This document shows, one piece after another, positions 8,605 through 15,713 of a DNA stretch of 19,775 nt. Numbering within the stretch: the first letter of the stretch is position 1; each line of letters opens with the position of its first letter. Location of the stretch: assembly GCA_021799555.1 (NCBI GenBank), contig JAJZAG010000026.1, forward strand, positions 1-19,775, in the 5' to 3' direction. The DNA comes from Deltaproteobacteria bacterium. GTDB lineage: Bacteria; Desulfobacterota; Binatia; Binatales; Binataceae. The translations under genes were made by a program, and so were the position numbers. The notes under the pieces were generated by a model, which did no database searches, was not told where the DNA came from, and worked only from the letters and a program-made list of their open reading frames with translations.

Positions 8605-8678
8605 TAGTCAAATAGCCTTTGACTAAGCCCCGTAACGGGATGCTAAATTAGCGCCGATCGGTCTGAACTATTGTTCAG
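8605..8678. promoter_or_regulatory. Array of five consecutive dyads upstream of the VOC gene
   Basis: Within 74 bp of the 118-bp gap there are five perfect inverted repeats: TAGTCAAA-N5-TTTGACTA (8605-8625), CCCGT-A-ACGGG (8629-8639), GCTAA-A-TTAGC (8642-8652), CCGATCGG (8654-8661) and CTGAAC-TATT-GTTCAG (8663-8678). A ribosome site (GGGGAGG, 8679-8685) follows immediately. The different half-sites argue against one repeated operator. The first dyad contains a -35-like TTGACT and the third a -10-like TAAATT, so binding there would overlap a promoter. No T run follows any of them, so they are not obvious terminators. Which protein binds is unknown; the adjacent response regulator is the simplest candidate. 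Confidence 0.6.
8619..8649 (+). promoter_or_regulatory. Weak candidate promoter for the VOC gene
   Basis: TTGACT (8619-8624) matches the -35 consensus at five of six positions. TAAATT (8644-8649) could be a -10, preceded by TGC as an extended element, but the 19-bp spacer is longer than ideal. Such a spacer is typical of activator-dependent promoters. The call rests only on these short matches. Confidence 0.3.
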
Positions 8679-8692
8679 GGGAGGTATCAGCG

Positions 8693-9259
8693 ATGAAGCG
8701 AACCGGAGTCCATCACCTTGGCTTGGCCACGCTCGATCTCGATCGCACGGTCGATTTCTATACCCATAAACTCGGATGGGAAGTCGCATGGGCTGACGTG
8801 ATCGAAACGGAAGGCGGCGGGAAGATTAAGCACGTCTTCATGAACACCGGCGACGGCTCTCTGGTCGCGTTCATGTGTCCGGAGAAGGTTAAGGGAATAC
8901 CGACCGAGTGGGCTACCGATATAAATAGTGCGCAAGGGTTGCCGAGCGGCTTTTACCATTTTGCATTCAACTGCGACACGGTCGAGGAACTCGAAGCCAA
9001 GCGCGCGATGCTGATCGAGCGCGGCGTCGACGTGACCGTAGTGGTCGATCACGAGTGGTGCAGGTCGATCTATTTTCGCGACCCCAACGGATTGCTGCTC
9101 GAATACTGCGCGACGGTGCGTGAGTTCACCGCCGATGACAAGATCATGAAGCATCACGATCAGCCGGGTCCGATGGTGAAAGACCCGGACGATGCGCGAA
9201 AGGTGATGAAGTTTCTAATGAGCACCGAGCGTCCGCCGGGAACGCATCATCCCGTCTGA
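8693..9259 (+). CDS. VOC-superfamily protein (glyoxalase/dioxygenase fold)
   Basis: A 188-residue protein with the paired beta-alpha-beta-beta-beta modules of the vicinal oxygen chelate fold. The N-terminal module begins HHLGLATLDLDRTVDFY (His8 a likely ligand). The second supplies His89 (FYHFAF) and Glu137 (FRDPNGLLLEY), giving a possible 2-His-1-Glu metal site. The usual glutamate of the first module appears to be replaced (LVAF). The last ~45 residues are a polar extension beyond the fold. Members include lyases, isomerases, extradiol dioxygenases and thiol transferases, so no specific reaction is assigned. ATG 8693 follows GGGGAGG with 7-nt spacing. The gene has its own dyad-rich upstream region and ends 34 nt before a strong terminator. 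Confidence 0.85.
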   Translation: MKRTGVHHLGLATLDLDRTVDFYTHKLGWEVAWADVIETEGGGKIKHVFMNTGDGSLVAFMCPEKVKGIPTEWATDINSAQGLPSGFYHFAFNCDTVEELEAKRAMLIERGVDVTVVVDHEWCRSIYFRDPNGLLLEYCATVREFTADDKIMKHHDQPGPMVKDPDDARKVMKFLMSTERPPGTHHPV

Positions 9260-9293
9260 GCGATTGCGCGTTGATTTCGCAAACGCGTCCACG

Positions 9294-9323
9294 GGGCGGC
9301 CGCATCCGGCCGCCCTTTTTTTT
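9294..9323 (+). terminator. Intrinsic terminator after the VOC gene
   Basis: A perfect 9-bp GC stem (GGGCGGCCG, loop CATC, CGGCCGCCC) is followed directly by eight T residues (9316-9323). It lies 34 nt beyond the VOC stop codon and separates that transcript from the nitroreductase gene. Confidence 0.92.
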
Positions 9324-9378
9324 CCTCTTACGATCGCAGATACTCTGCTCGCCGCATCTTGAATTTTGGAGAATCCTG

Positions 9379-10056
9379 ATGGCTGAAATGGGAATATTCG
9401 AAACGATGTACACCGCCCGCGCCCTGCGCCGGTTCAAGCCCGACCCCGTTCCCGACGAGGTGATGAGCAAAGTGCTCGACGCCGCGATTCGCGCGCCGTC
9501 GGGCAGCAACGAACAGTCGTGGCTGTTCGTCGTGGTCAAGGACGCCGAGCAACGCAAGAAGCTGGGTGACATATATCGCAAGGCTGGTGGCATCCTGTTC
9601 GCGCTCTATCAAAATCGCACCAAGCCCGCGCACATGGCGCAATCCACGTTTGAGAAGCTGGTGGCGTCGGCGACTTATCTTGTTGAGCACATGGGCGACG
9701 CGCCGGTCCTGCTGCTTGCCTGCCTGAAGCAGAACCCGCCGACCGTTCCTCCGCCAAAGCTGCCGCCCGAGGTGGCTGACAAAATGCGCACGATGGCGCG
9801 GACCAGCGGCTCGAGCATCTACCCCGCTGTGCAAAACATCATCCTTGCTTGCCGCGCGCTGGGTCTCGGTACCTGCCTGACCACGATTCACATGTTTTAC
9901 GAAGAAGAAGTGCGCGCAGTGCTCGGACTTCCGCCGGAGGTGCAAACCTATGCGATGCTCCCGATCGGATATCCGAGCGGCAAGTTTGGCCCGATCAAGC
10001 GCCGCCCCGTTAGCGAAGTCGCCTGCCTCGACCGCTACGGAAATCCGTGGAAATAA
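9379..10056 (+). CDS. Nitroreductase-family FMN oxidoreductase
   Basis: A 225-residue flavoprotein of the nitroreductase superfamily, which uses FMN and NAD(P)H to reduce nitro, quinone or related substrates as a cytosolic dimer. The N-terminal FMN-phosphate motif is RALRRFKPDPVP (14-25). The APSGSNEQSW segment (39-48) is the conserved FMN-contacting loop. The C-terminal part has ACRALGLGTCLTT and the GYPSGKFGPIKRRP stretch that closes the FMN site. ATG 9379 has GGAG 7 nt upstream; ATG 9388 is a weaker alternative. It begins 56 nt after the terminator of the VOC gene, so it needs its own promoter, which I cannot identify clearly. Substrate unknown. Confidence 0.92.
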   Translation: MAEMGIFETMYTARALRRFKPDPVPDEVMSKVLDAAIRAPSGSNEQSWLFVVVKDAEQRKKLGDIYRKAGGILFALYQNRTKPAHMAQSTFEKLVASATYLVEHMGDAPVLLLACLKQNPPTVPPPKLPPEVADKMRTMARTSGSSIYPAVQNIILACRALGLGTCLTTIHMFYEEEVRAVLGLPPEVQTYAMLPIGYPSGKFGPIKRRPVSEVACLDRYGNPWK

Positions 10057-10120
10057 AGCGCGACGGCTGAGTTCAATAGCGCGGGCGAAACGGTTTCTCG
10101 AGCAATCGAACTTACCTCTG

Positions 10121-10233
10121 TCCCCTTGTAGCGCGGGAAGGGGAACCCGGTCCCGAGCGTCGCAAAGGTCTCGCGAATTTGCGCCGTCACCGGCCAACCC
10201 CCGGGCTTCGAGCCCGCGGGTGTTCTGAACACC
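10121..10233. repeat. Cluster of palindromes in the intergenic region beside the IS remnant
   Basis: Three perfect inverted repeats occur in 113 bp of otherwise featureless DNA after the nitroreductase gene: TCCCCTT-N10-AAGGGGA (10121-10144), CGGGCT-TCG-AGCCCG (10202-10216) and GGTGTTC-T-GAACACC (10219-10233). The middle one would form a tight hairpin. No T tract follows, so a terminator is not supported. They could be REP-like elements or part of a decayed mobile element. Nothing else is seen from 10057 to 10323. Confidence 0.5.
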
Positions 10234-10323
10234 GGCAAATTTGAGTGACGAGAAAATTACGGCGCCGAAGGGCGCGACAATCGAGTTTCTTGTCCCAATG
10301 GTTCGTTTAATAAGTGAAGGGCC

Positions 10324-10788
10324 GTGACTTTCGAGGGTTCGATGAGCGAAGCGCGCGATTCTGGCAAGAATCTGGCCGGGGCTCTTGGTCCATTTAAACG
10401 GGCGCGGCGGTTGATTGTGGGCGCCGGGAAACTCCGCAATCGCACGTTCCAGCTCGCGGACGCGGCGATGCGATCCACGGCGAATCTGCTGGTTGGTAAG
10501 CTCCGCAAACCAACGCTCCGCTAGATTCAACCACGAGCCGTAGGTCGCGGTGAAGTGGGCGTGAAAGCGGGGCCGTTTGGCAAACCAGTTGCGGATTAGC
10601 GCGGGCTTGTGGGTGCCGTAATTGTCCGTGACGACATGGATGTCGAGGTCCGCCGGGAGGTTCGCTCCCACGCGATCGAGGAATTTGCGGAACTCCACCG
10701 AGCGATGCCGGCGATGGGTCTGGCCGATGACGTGGGAGGTCTTGACCTCATGCGCGGCAAACAAGGAGGTCGTGCCATGCCGCCGGAA
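10324..10788 (-). pseudogene. IS630-family transposase, C-terminal remnant
   Basis: The minus strand encodes the DDE_3 half of an IS630-type transposase. It begins RRHGTTSLFAA, continues with VIGQTHRRHRSVEFRKFLD, the second catalytic Asp in VVTDNYGTHK, then FHAHFTATYGSWLNL, the catalytic Glu in AERWFAE, IRRGSHRRVRELERAI and WTKSPGQILARIARF. An in-frame TGA at 10794-10792 lies just upstream, and the N-terminal helix-turn-helix and first catalytic Asp are not found. The normal C-terminal stop is also missing, and the frame runs on for hundreds of codons antisense to the nitroreductase. No terminal inverted repeats are recognised. This is an inactive relic. Confidence 0.85.
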
Positions 10789-11027
10789 ATTTCAGGGACA
10801 GGACACCAGGAGACCTCCGCACAACTCGATCGATTTGAGCGGAATCATCAAGATCGGTGATATGGTGCGGAGGATGGAGGATAGAGGGACGAGTCAGCAG
10901 CGGAGATTCGCTGCGATGGCGTGGGCGCAGAACATATTCGCAGTGGCCAATCTCTACCAAGTCCGGTACCAACTGATGTCGCGCGCAGTGAGTCACGCGT
11001 GGTGAGCAAACTCACGGCTGTCCCGCG
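10789..11027. other. Non-coding stretch with no recognised feature
   Basis: Between the IS630 remnant and the lipoprotein gene I see no convincing gene, terminator or RNA. An open frame on the plus strand reaches 11005, but most of it is antisense to the transposase remnant, and its last ~45 codons match nothing I recognise. The missing transposase N-terminus does not appear here in any frame I could follow. Confidence 0.4.
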
Positions 11028-11759
11028 CTAGCGGTGCCGCGGAGCCGGCGACGGAAGCAAGAGTACGGGCAGCGCGTCGCGAAAGCCGCTCTGCAGCATC
11101 AATGCGCCCACCGCGCGCGACAGCGCCACCGACATCGACTCCTGCGGGTCGGTCTCGAGCGGCAGAAAGACTTCTTTTCCTACCGGAACCGGCGGCTCCT
11201 CTTCGGTACCGATCATCTCTCCCGTGTAGAGGTTGGGACTGGCGCGCGATGCCAGCGTGAACTTTAGCCGGACCGATGCTTTCATCGTGAAGGTTTGGCC
11301 ATGCACTGTTTCATCAACGCCGTAGCGCTTGTCGATCGAGGCTGCTTCGATCGTCGTCACCAACATGAAGTCGATGCCGACCGGTAGCGACGCTGCGCCG
11401 CTGCTTAGCGTCGCCGATGCGACCGGCTTTAGCCCGGCACCGGCGAGTGCAGTCATCAGCGCGTCATCCACCGAGCGTCCGAAATCCTGCACGTAAAGGG
11501 GCCGATCGAGCGAGCCGTCGGCAGCATAGACGCCGCCCACTCGGACGCGCCCCTGCGCAATCTCTCCGTTGGCGGCAAGCACCGCGATCCGCGCGGGGCG
11601 AAAAATCCGCTCGGAGCCGGGCACGAACCCGGGTAGGTAATGCAGCCGCATCGGCGGCACGGACCTGCAGCCGACGAGCAACCCGACGGCCACGAACGCC
11701 GCCGCCACTACAACAGCATCGTTACGGTTCAGGTGGCGCAATTGGCTGATGCCGGTCAC
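11028..11759 (-). CDS. Predicted lipoprotein of unknown function
   Basis: Taken from GTG 11759 the product is 243 residues with a basic N-terminus (LRHLNRN), a hydrophobic core and a lipobox LVGC, predicting lipidation at Cys31 and anchoring in the envelope. The mature part begins RSVPPMRLHYLPG and has an alternating beta/alpha pattern. It resembles in outline the small auxiliary lipoproteins of ABC transporters or YajG-like proteins, but I do not recognise a family. The start is uncertain: a strong GGAGGAGG at 11787-11780 is 20 nt from GTG 11759, too far, and a TTG at 11741 would also give a complete signal peptide. The 5' end overlaps the DedA gene by 38 nt, implying co-transcription with it. 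Confidence 0.7.
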   Translation of the reverse strand: MTGISQLRHLNRNDAVVVAAAFVAVGLLVGCRSVPPMRLHYLPGFVPGSERIFRPARIAVLAANGEIAQGRVRVGGVYAADGSLDRPLYVQDFGRSVDDALMTALAGAGLKPVASATLSSGAASLPVGIDFMLVTTIEAASIDKRYGVDETVHGQTFTMKASVRLKFTLASRASPNLYTGEMIGTEEEPPVPVGKEVFLPLETDPQESMSVALSRAVGALMLQSGFRDALPVLLLPSPAPRHR

Positions 11760-12351
11760 GCCACCATAGATACACGAAGCCTCCTCCGATGAGCAGAACC
11801 CCGATCGCGACCCAAAGCGAGGCGAGGTGAGCCACGCGAAGCGCATGATAGAGTTCATCTCCAACGAGGTATCCAACCGTCGAGATCAGCGTACACCACA
11901 GGATCGCGCCCAAAACATTCCAGCCCAGGAATCGGAAAAACGGCATCCCCGCCGCGCCCGCCATCGGTCCGGCCATAAATCGAACGCCGGCGATGAACCG
12001 CGCCATGAACACCGCCTTGGCGCCGTGGGTCTGAAAGAAGAGCTGCAGGCGATCGTAGCGCTGGCGAGCCGAAGTGAAGCTCAGCGCCAATCGCGACAGA
12101 ACGCGCTGCCCGCCCGTCCGTCCCACAACGAAGCCACAACAGTCGCCGCTGACCGCGCTCGCAATCGTGATGAGATAGACCATCCGCAAATCGAGGATGT
12201 CGCGGCCGGCCAGAAATCCCGCCGCAAGCATCACCGTCTCCTCAGGCACCGGCACTCCGAGATTGCCGACGAACACGCAGACAAAGATGCCGAGATATCC
12301 CCACGTCGCAAGGATGTCGGCAATATGCTCGGGTTTAACGATCTCGTGCAT
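11722..12351 (-). CDS. DedA family membrane protein
   Basis: A 209-residue polytopic inner-membrane protein. Family motifs are present: PVPEETVMLAAGFLAG near residues 35-50, GDCCGFVVGRTGG (about 74-86), and RFIAGVRFMAGPMAGAAGMPFFRFLGWNVLGAILW (given here only as the block at about 119-153) with the conserved Arg and Pro/Gly residues and the final Trp. DedA proteins act in membrane-lipid homeostasis, and members have been linked to undecaprenyl-phosphate or phosphatidylethanolamine flipping. ATG 12351 is chosen because it starts at the conserved N-terminal region; an upstream in-frame start (12399) adds an unrelated polar extension. No clear ribosome site is seen. It lies 123 nt after the YfhO-like gene on the same strand and overlaps the lipoprotein gene. 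Confidence 0.92.
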   Translation of the reverse strand: MHEIVKPEHIADILATWGYLGIFVCVFVGNLGVPVPEETVMLAAGFLAGRDILDLRMVYLITIASAVSGDCCGFVVGRTGGQRVLSRLALSFTSARQRYDRLQLFFQTHGAKAVFMARFIAGVRFMAGPMAGAAGMPFFRFLGWNVLGAILWCTLISTVGYLVGDELYHALRVAHLASLWVAIGVLLIGGGFVYLWWRDRHQPIAPPEP

Positions 12352-12474
12352 GCACCCATCCGCCCGCGCGCCCGAAGTTTCGGTTCTCGGACCCCGCACG
12401 TTCGAGATGGTCTAGCTTGCCCCAAGGCTCATCGCAAGGTAAGGGGGGCGTGCAAGGCGGATTATGCCGCGGCC

Positions 12475-14193
12475 TCACGAAGCTAGGCGACCAGACCATA
12501 TCAGCATCCCGGCGATCAGCAGGCTCAGCATCGAGATCATCGCACCCAGTTCGAATGTTCTGCCCCGATACCTGAGAAGAATGGATTGCCGTCCCGGTGG
12601 GACCGTTACGGCGAGCAGTCCGTTCGCCGAGATCACCGTGCCCTGCCCCTGCGCGAGACTCCATCCGGGTTCGTAGTTCTGATTGATCACGACGGTCGAG
12701 GGTGCGGGCGCATCGACTTCATAGCTCAAATCGTTCGGGGTCCACATGAGCGGCCGCACCGATCCCGGTCCCTGCATGTACTGCTCGCCCTTGTACCCGG
12801 GTTCATTGTATCCGATGACGTTTGTTTTCCACGGTGTGTACTCGTAGCAGTGGACGAATCCCATGTTGGCCTGCGCGACAACGGTTTGGTCGAAGACATC
12901 CCAGTCGGCAAACTGGCGGAAATTCACAGAGTAAGGAATCCGATGCGGCACGCGATCGAAAGCGTGAACCAGAAACGGCGTACCCACGAGCAGGGAGTCG
13001 ACCGTTCCGGCAATCAACAGCATCAAGACAACCAATTGACCGGCGCCTCCAAGGCGGACCTGCAACTCCTCGGCGCCGTATGCGGCTACAACCGCCACGC
13101 AGAGAGCGAATGGGATCAAGAACCGCGAACTAAGCCGGAGCATCGAAAGCAATGGCATTTCGCGCATCCAGGTGAAAACCGGAATCGCGCAGTTGTCGCC
13201 GCGGATCGCCAATATCAGAAACCAGCCGATCACAATCCATGGGATCACACGCGCGCGGAAAAACACGACGCCCGCGATCGCGAGGACTATGAATGCAGGC
13301 GACATATAGGATCCAAATTCGATGAAGAAGCGATTCTGGAGGGCAATCTGCGCCTGATTTCTCGCAAGCCAAATCTGCGGCAGATCATGCCAATTCACCC
13401 ACGCCAGACCCCACGGCACGCGCCCGCGCTCGCGTAGCACCTCGAGCGCCGGCAACAGCTTGACGCCGGACATGCCCAGACTCAGCGCTGCTCCCACCAC
13501 GATCGCCGCGATCGGGCGAAGGCTGCGCCGACGGATTGATTCGTAGCCGGCGAACAGTCCTGCCACGGGTGATCCATGGATCAGCATCAGTGCGCCGCCT
13601 TCGCCGTACGAGAGCGCAAGAAGAAATGCGATCGCGACGGTGGCAAGCCGAAACCGCTTCTCGGATTCGAAGATTGCGCAGAGCACCCAAGGAAGATATG
13701 CGGCCGCCAGAAAGGTTACATGTCCTTCACCGAGGTGCAGCGGAAACCATCCCGCGGCGGGAAACACCGTCGCCGCGACCAGCGCGGAGAGCGGCCGCAG
13801 GCCGAGAAGCCTGGCGAATAGATAACCTCCAGCCCACGCGATAGCGAGATGAATAGTGACTTCGAGATGCATCCCGACCATCGGCCCAACAAGCAGGTGC
13901 AGCAGAAAAAATGGAGTAATAAATCGCGATTGCGGATTACCGAGCATCGCCATCCCGCCGCACTTGTAAGGATTCCACAAGGGGAGCTGATGGAAATGAA
14001 CGATTGTGTAATACGGAACCCAGTGGAACTCCGCTTCCAGATCCCAGTCGGTCTGCTCGCTCGGCTGAGTGAGGCGCAGCAAGATCGGATAAGAAAACAG
14101 CGCGCCAAATACGACCGATCCGGCGGCAACCCACCATCCCTCGGTGCGCTCAGGTTTGCGCCATCTGCTGGCAATCGCGCCGATATAACGCAA
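12475..14193 (-). CDS. YfhO-like polytopic membrane protein (GT-C-type)
   Basis: A 572-residue membrane protein with about a dozen hydrophobic segments. Features shared with YfhO-type/GT-C proteins are an acidic pair after the first membrane segment (TDWDLEAEF, ~47-55), LPLWNPYKCGGMAMLGNPQS (~69-88) in the first large loop, and a beta-rich extracytoplasmic C-terminal region (~400-540) ending in a last membrane helix. GT-C proteins move sugars from polyprenyl-phosphate donors on the outer face of the membrane; YfhO itself has been tied to lipoteichoic-acid glycosylation in Firmicutes. The start codon is TTG at 14193, 6 nt after the upstream stop; no nearby in-frame ATG or GTG fits, so TTG is preferred without strong ribosome-site support. 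Donor and acceptor are unknown. Confidence 0.8.
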   Translation of the reverse strand: MRYIGAIASRWRKPERTEGWWVAAGSVVFGALFSYPILLRLTQPSEQTDWDLEAEFHWVPYYTIVHFHQLPLWNPYKCGGMAMLGNPQSRFITPFFLLHLLVGPMVGMHLEVTIHLAIAWAGGYLFARLLGLRPLSALVAATVFPAAGWFPLHLGEGHVTFLAAAYLPWVLCAIFESEKRFRLATVAIAFLLALSYGEGGALMLIHGSPVAGLFAGYESIRRRSLRPIAAIVVGAALSLGMSGVKLLPALEVLRERGRVPWGLAWVNWHDLPQIWLARNQAQIALQNRFFIEFGSYMSPAFIVLAIAGVVFFRARVIPWIVIGWFLILAIRGDNCAIPVFTWMREMPLLSMLRLSSRFLIPFALCVAVVAAYGAEELQVRLGGAGQLVVLMLLIAGTVDSLLVGTPFLVHAFDRVPHRIPYSVNFRQFADWDVFDQTVVAQANMGFVHCYEYTPWKTNVIGYNEPGYKGEQYMQGPGSVRPLMWTPNDLSYEVDAPAPSTVVINQNYEPGWSLAQGQGTVISANGLLAVTVPPGRQSILLRYRGRTFELGAMISMLSLLIAGMLIWSGRLAS

Positions 14194-14199
14194 GACTAT

Positions 14200-15651
14200 T
14201 TAACCGAACCCCCACATCCGGACATGCCACACGCCAAACGCAACCAGAAAGATCGAAACGACGATCAGTATCCTCGAGAGCTGATCGGTCCGCCGCGGCA
14301 TCCCGATCGCCATCATCACGAGCAGAAACGGAAATGCCGGAATATAATGTCGCGTCCCGAACTGCGCGAACCCGTTGGCGTAGCACACCAGGCTGGGAAT
14401 CGAAACCAGCACCGCCGCAAGCCCCATCATCGAGACCGTCAGCCGCTTGAAGCTCGGCCGCAGCGCAAGTACGAAGGCCGGGCTGGTGAGGGTTAGCGCT
14501 TGCCCCGAGAACACCGGATGGATGTAGGGAAAGGTGCCGTTCACGGTCGGAGCCATGAAGAGGACCGTGTATAGATTGCCCGGCAGATAGCGCAGCGCGA
14601 AGACCGGCGCGTTTCTCGGACCGGTGAGCAAGACTCCCTGATCGAAGAAGCTGTTGAAGCGCGCTTCATTGAGCCCGACGAAGATCACTCCGACTGCAAG
14701 ATAGCCGGTTACCATTTCGAAAATCTCGGCGATCCCGCGCCCTTTGGCCAGGAGCAGGATTGCGTAGATCGGTGCGGCGAGCGCGAGATCGTATCTTCCG
14801 AGGGTTGCGAGCGCGGCCCAGCTTCCAACCCAAAACGGGCGCGCCTGGCCGAACAACTCGATGAGCGCCAGCAGCGTGAAGATCAGCGAGGTGTTCATCG
14901 GCAACGCCCAAGTCGTGCCGACAACAGTCTCGTACCAGATGACGCTTCCGAGGCCGAAGAACAGAGTAAGCCACACGCGAACATCGATACCCCGGGCGAG
15001 CCGTCCCAGCAGCACCCATGCCAGCGCAATGTCGAGCGCACCGACCACGACCGAAAACTCGGTCTGGTTGGTATTCATTCCCCAGATCGCCGTAAACGGC
15101 ATCAGCATAATCGCCGGCAGCGGCGGATGCAGTGCGTAGCTGTAGGGACCGATTTGCGCGTGCTCGAGGAAACTATTGGGCGCATCGATATAGGTATGGC
15201 CATGGATGAACGCGACCGCCTGGCGCACCTGCTCGTTATACGGCGACGGCTCGAACATCGTGACGGCATAGAAGGCCAGAAACGCGACGAATACCGCGAA
15301 CGTACACCATCGCTCGCCGAACATTACTGTCGCCGGCGATTTGGAGGTCAATCGCCGCGCCACGATCGCCGGCGCCAGAAGACCGCCGAGCGCCAGCGCC
15401 GCGGCGAAGTAGATCAGAAAATTCGAATGGCTCGTCTGGGCGAGAAAATACGGCGCCCCAGCGATTATTGTCGCGGCGGCGAATATGAAAAATCCTCGCG
15501 CGGTTTCATAACAGCCCGGCTCCGCAACCGCTCGGCCAGATCGGGGACTGCGAACCTCAACGGCAGGCGCCAATGGAATCAGGCGAGCCGAAGCCGCACC
15601 ATCATCCGCCAAGGTGAAGCTAGGATTTCCGGGGCTCGATGTCTCCGCCAT
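14200..15651 (-). CDS. GT-C-like integral membrane protein
   Basis: A 483-residue protein with a cytoplasmic ~50-residue N-terminus followed by about ten to twelve membrane segments. A loop (~137-180) carries PSPYNEQVRQAVAFIHGH and YSYALHPPLPAIMLMP, the Tyr-x-x-His-Pro-Pro-x-Pro-Ala arrangement often seen in ArnT/PMT-like GT-C proteins of bacteria. A catalytic Asp/Glu cannot be named with certainty; Glu134 and Glu140 lie in the right region. Its stop is 6 nt from the TTG start of the YfhO-like gene, and its ATG is 62 nt from the end of the 739-residue membrane protein gene, so the three likely form one transcript. The ribosome site is weak. A sugar or sugar-lipid transfer role is inference from fold and context. 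Confidence 0.78.
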   Translation of the reverse strand: MAETSSPGNPSFTLADDGAASARLIPLAPAVEVRSPRSGRAVAEPGCYETARGFFIFAAATIIAGAPYFLAQTSHSNFLIYFAAALALGGLLAPAIVARRLTSKSPATVMFGERWCTFAVFVAFLAFYAVTMFEPSPYNEQVRQAVAFIHGHTYIDAPNSFLEHAQIGPYSYALHPPLPAIMLMPFTAIWGMNTNQTEFSVVVGALDIALAWVLLGRLARGIDVRVWLTLFFGLGSVIWYETVVGTTWALPMNTSLIFTLLALIELFGQARPFWVGSWAALATLGRYDLALAAPIYAILLLAKGRGIAEIFEMVTGYLAVGVIFVGLNEARFNSFFDQGVLLTGPRNAPVFALRYLPGNLYTVLFMAPTVNGTFPYIHPVFSGQALTLTSPAFVLALRPSFKRLTVSMMGLAAVLVSIPSLVCYANGFAQFGTRHYIPAFPFLLVMMAIGMPRRTDQLSRILIVVSIFLVAFGVWHVRMWGFG

Positions 15652-15713
15652 TGCGCGCCACCCGAAATTGATTTAGCCGAATCCTTGATTCAATCAAAGT
15701 CCGTTCAAAGCGC

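Noticed and set aside
8628..8678. Terminator for the response-regulator gene
   Set aside because: The dyads here are not followed by a T tract and sit directly before a ribosome site, so a regulatory role is more likely.
10202..10216. Intrinsic terminator after the nitroreductase gene
   Set aside because: A good hairpin, but followed by GC-rich sequence without a T run and ~145 bp from the stop codon.
9328..10764. A 478-codon minus-strand frame
   Set aside because: Only its first third is real (IS630 remnant). The rest is antisense to the nitroreductase gene and has shadow composition.
10622..11005. A plus-strand 127-codon frame
   Set aside because: The first half is antisense to the transposase remnant, there is no ribosome site, and no recognised family matches the remaining part.
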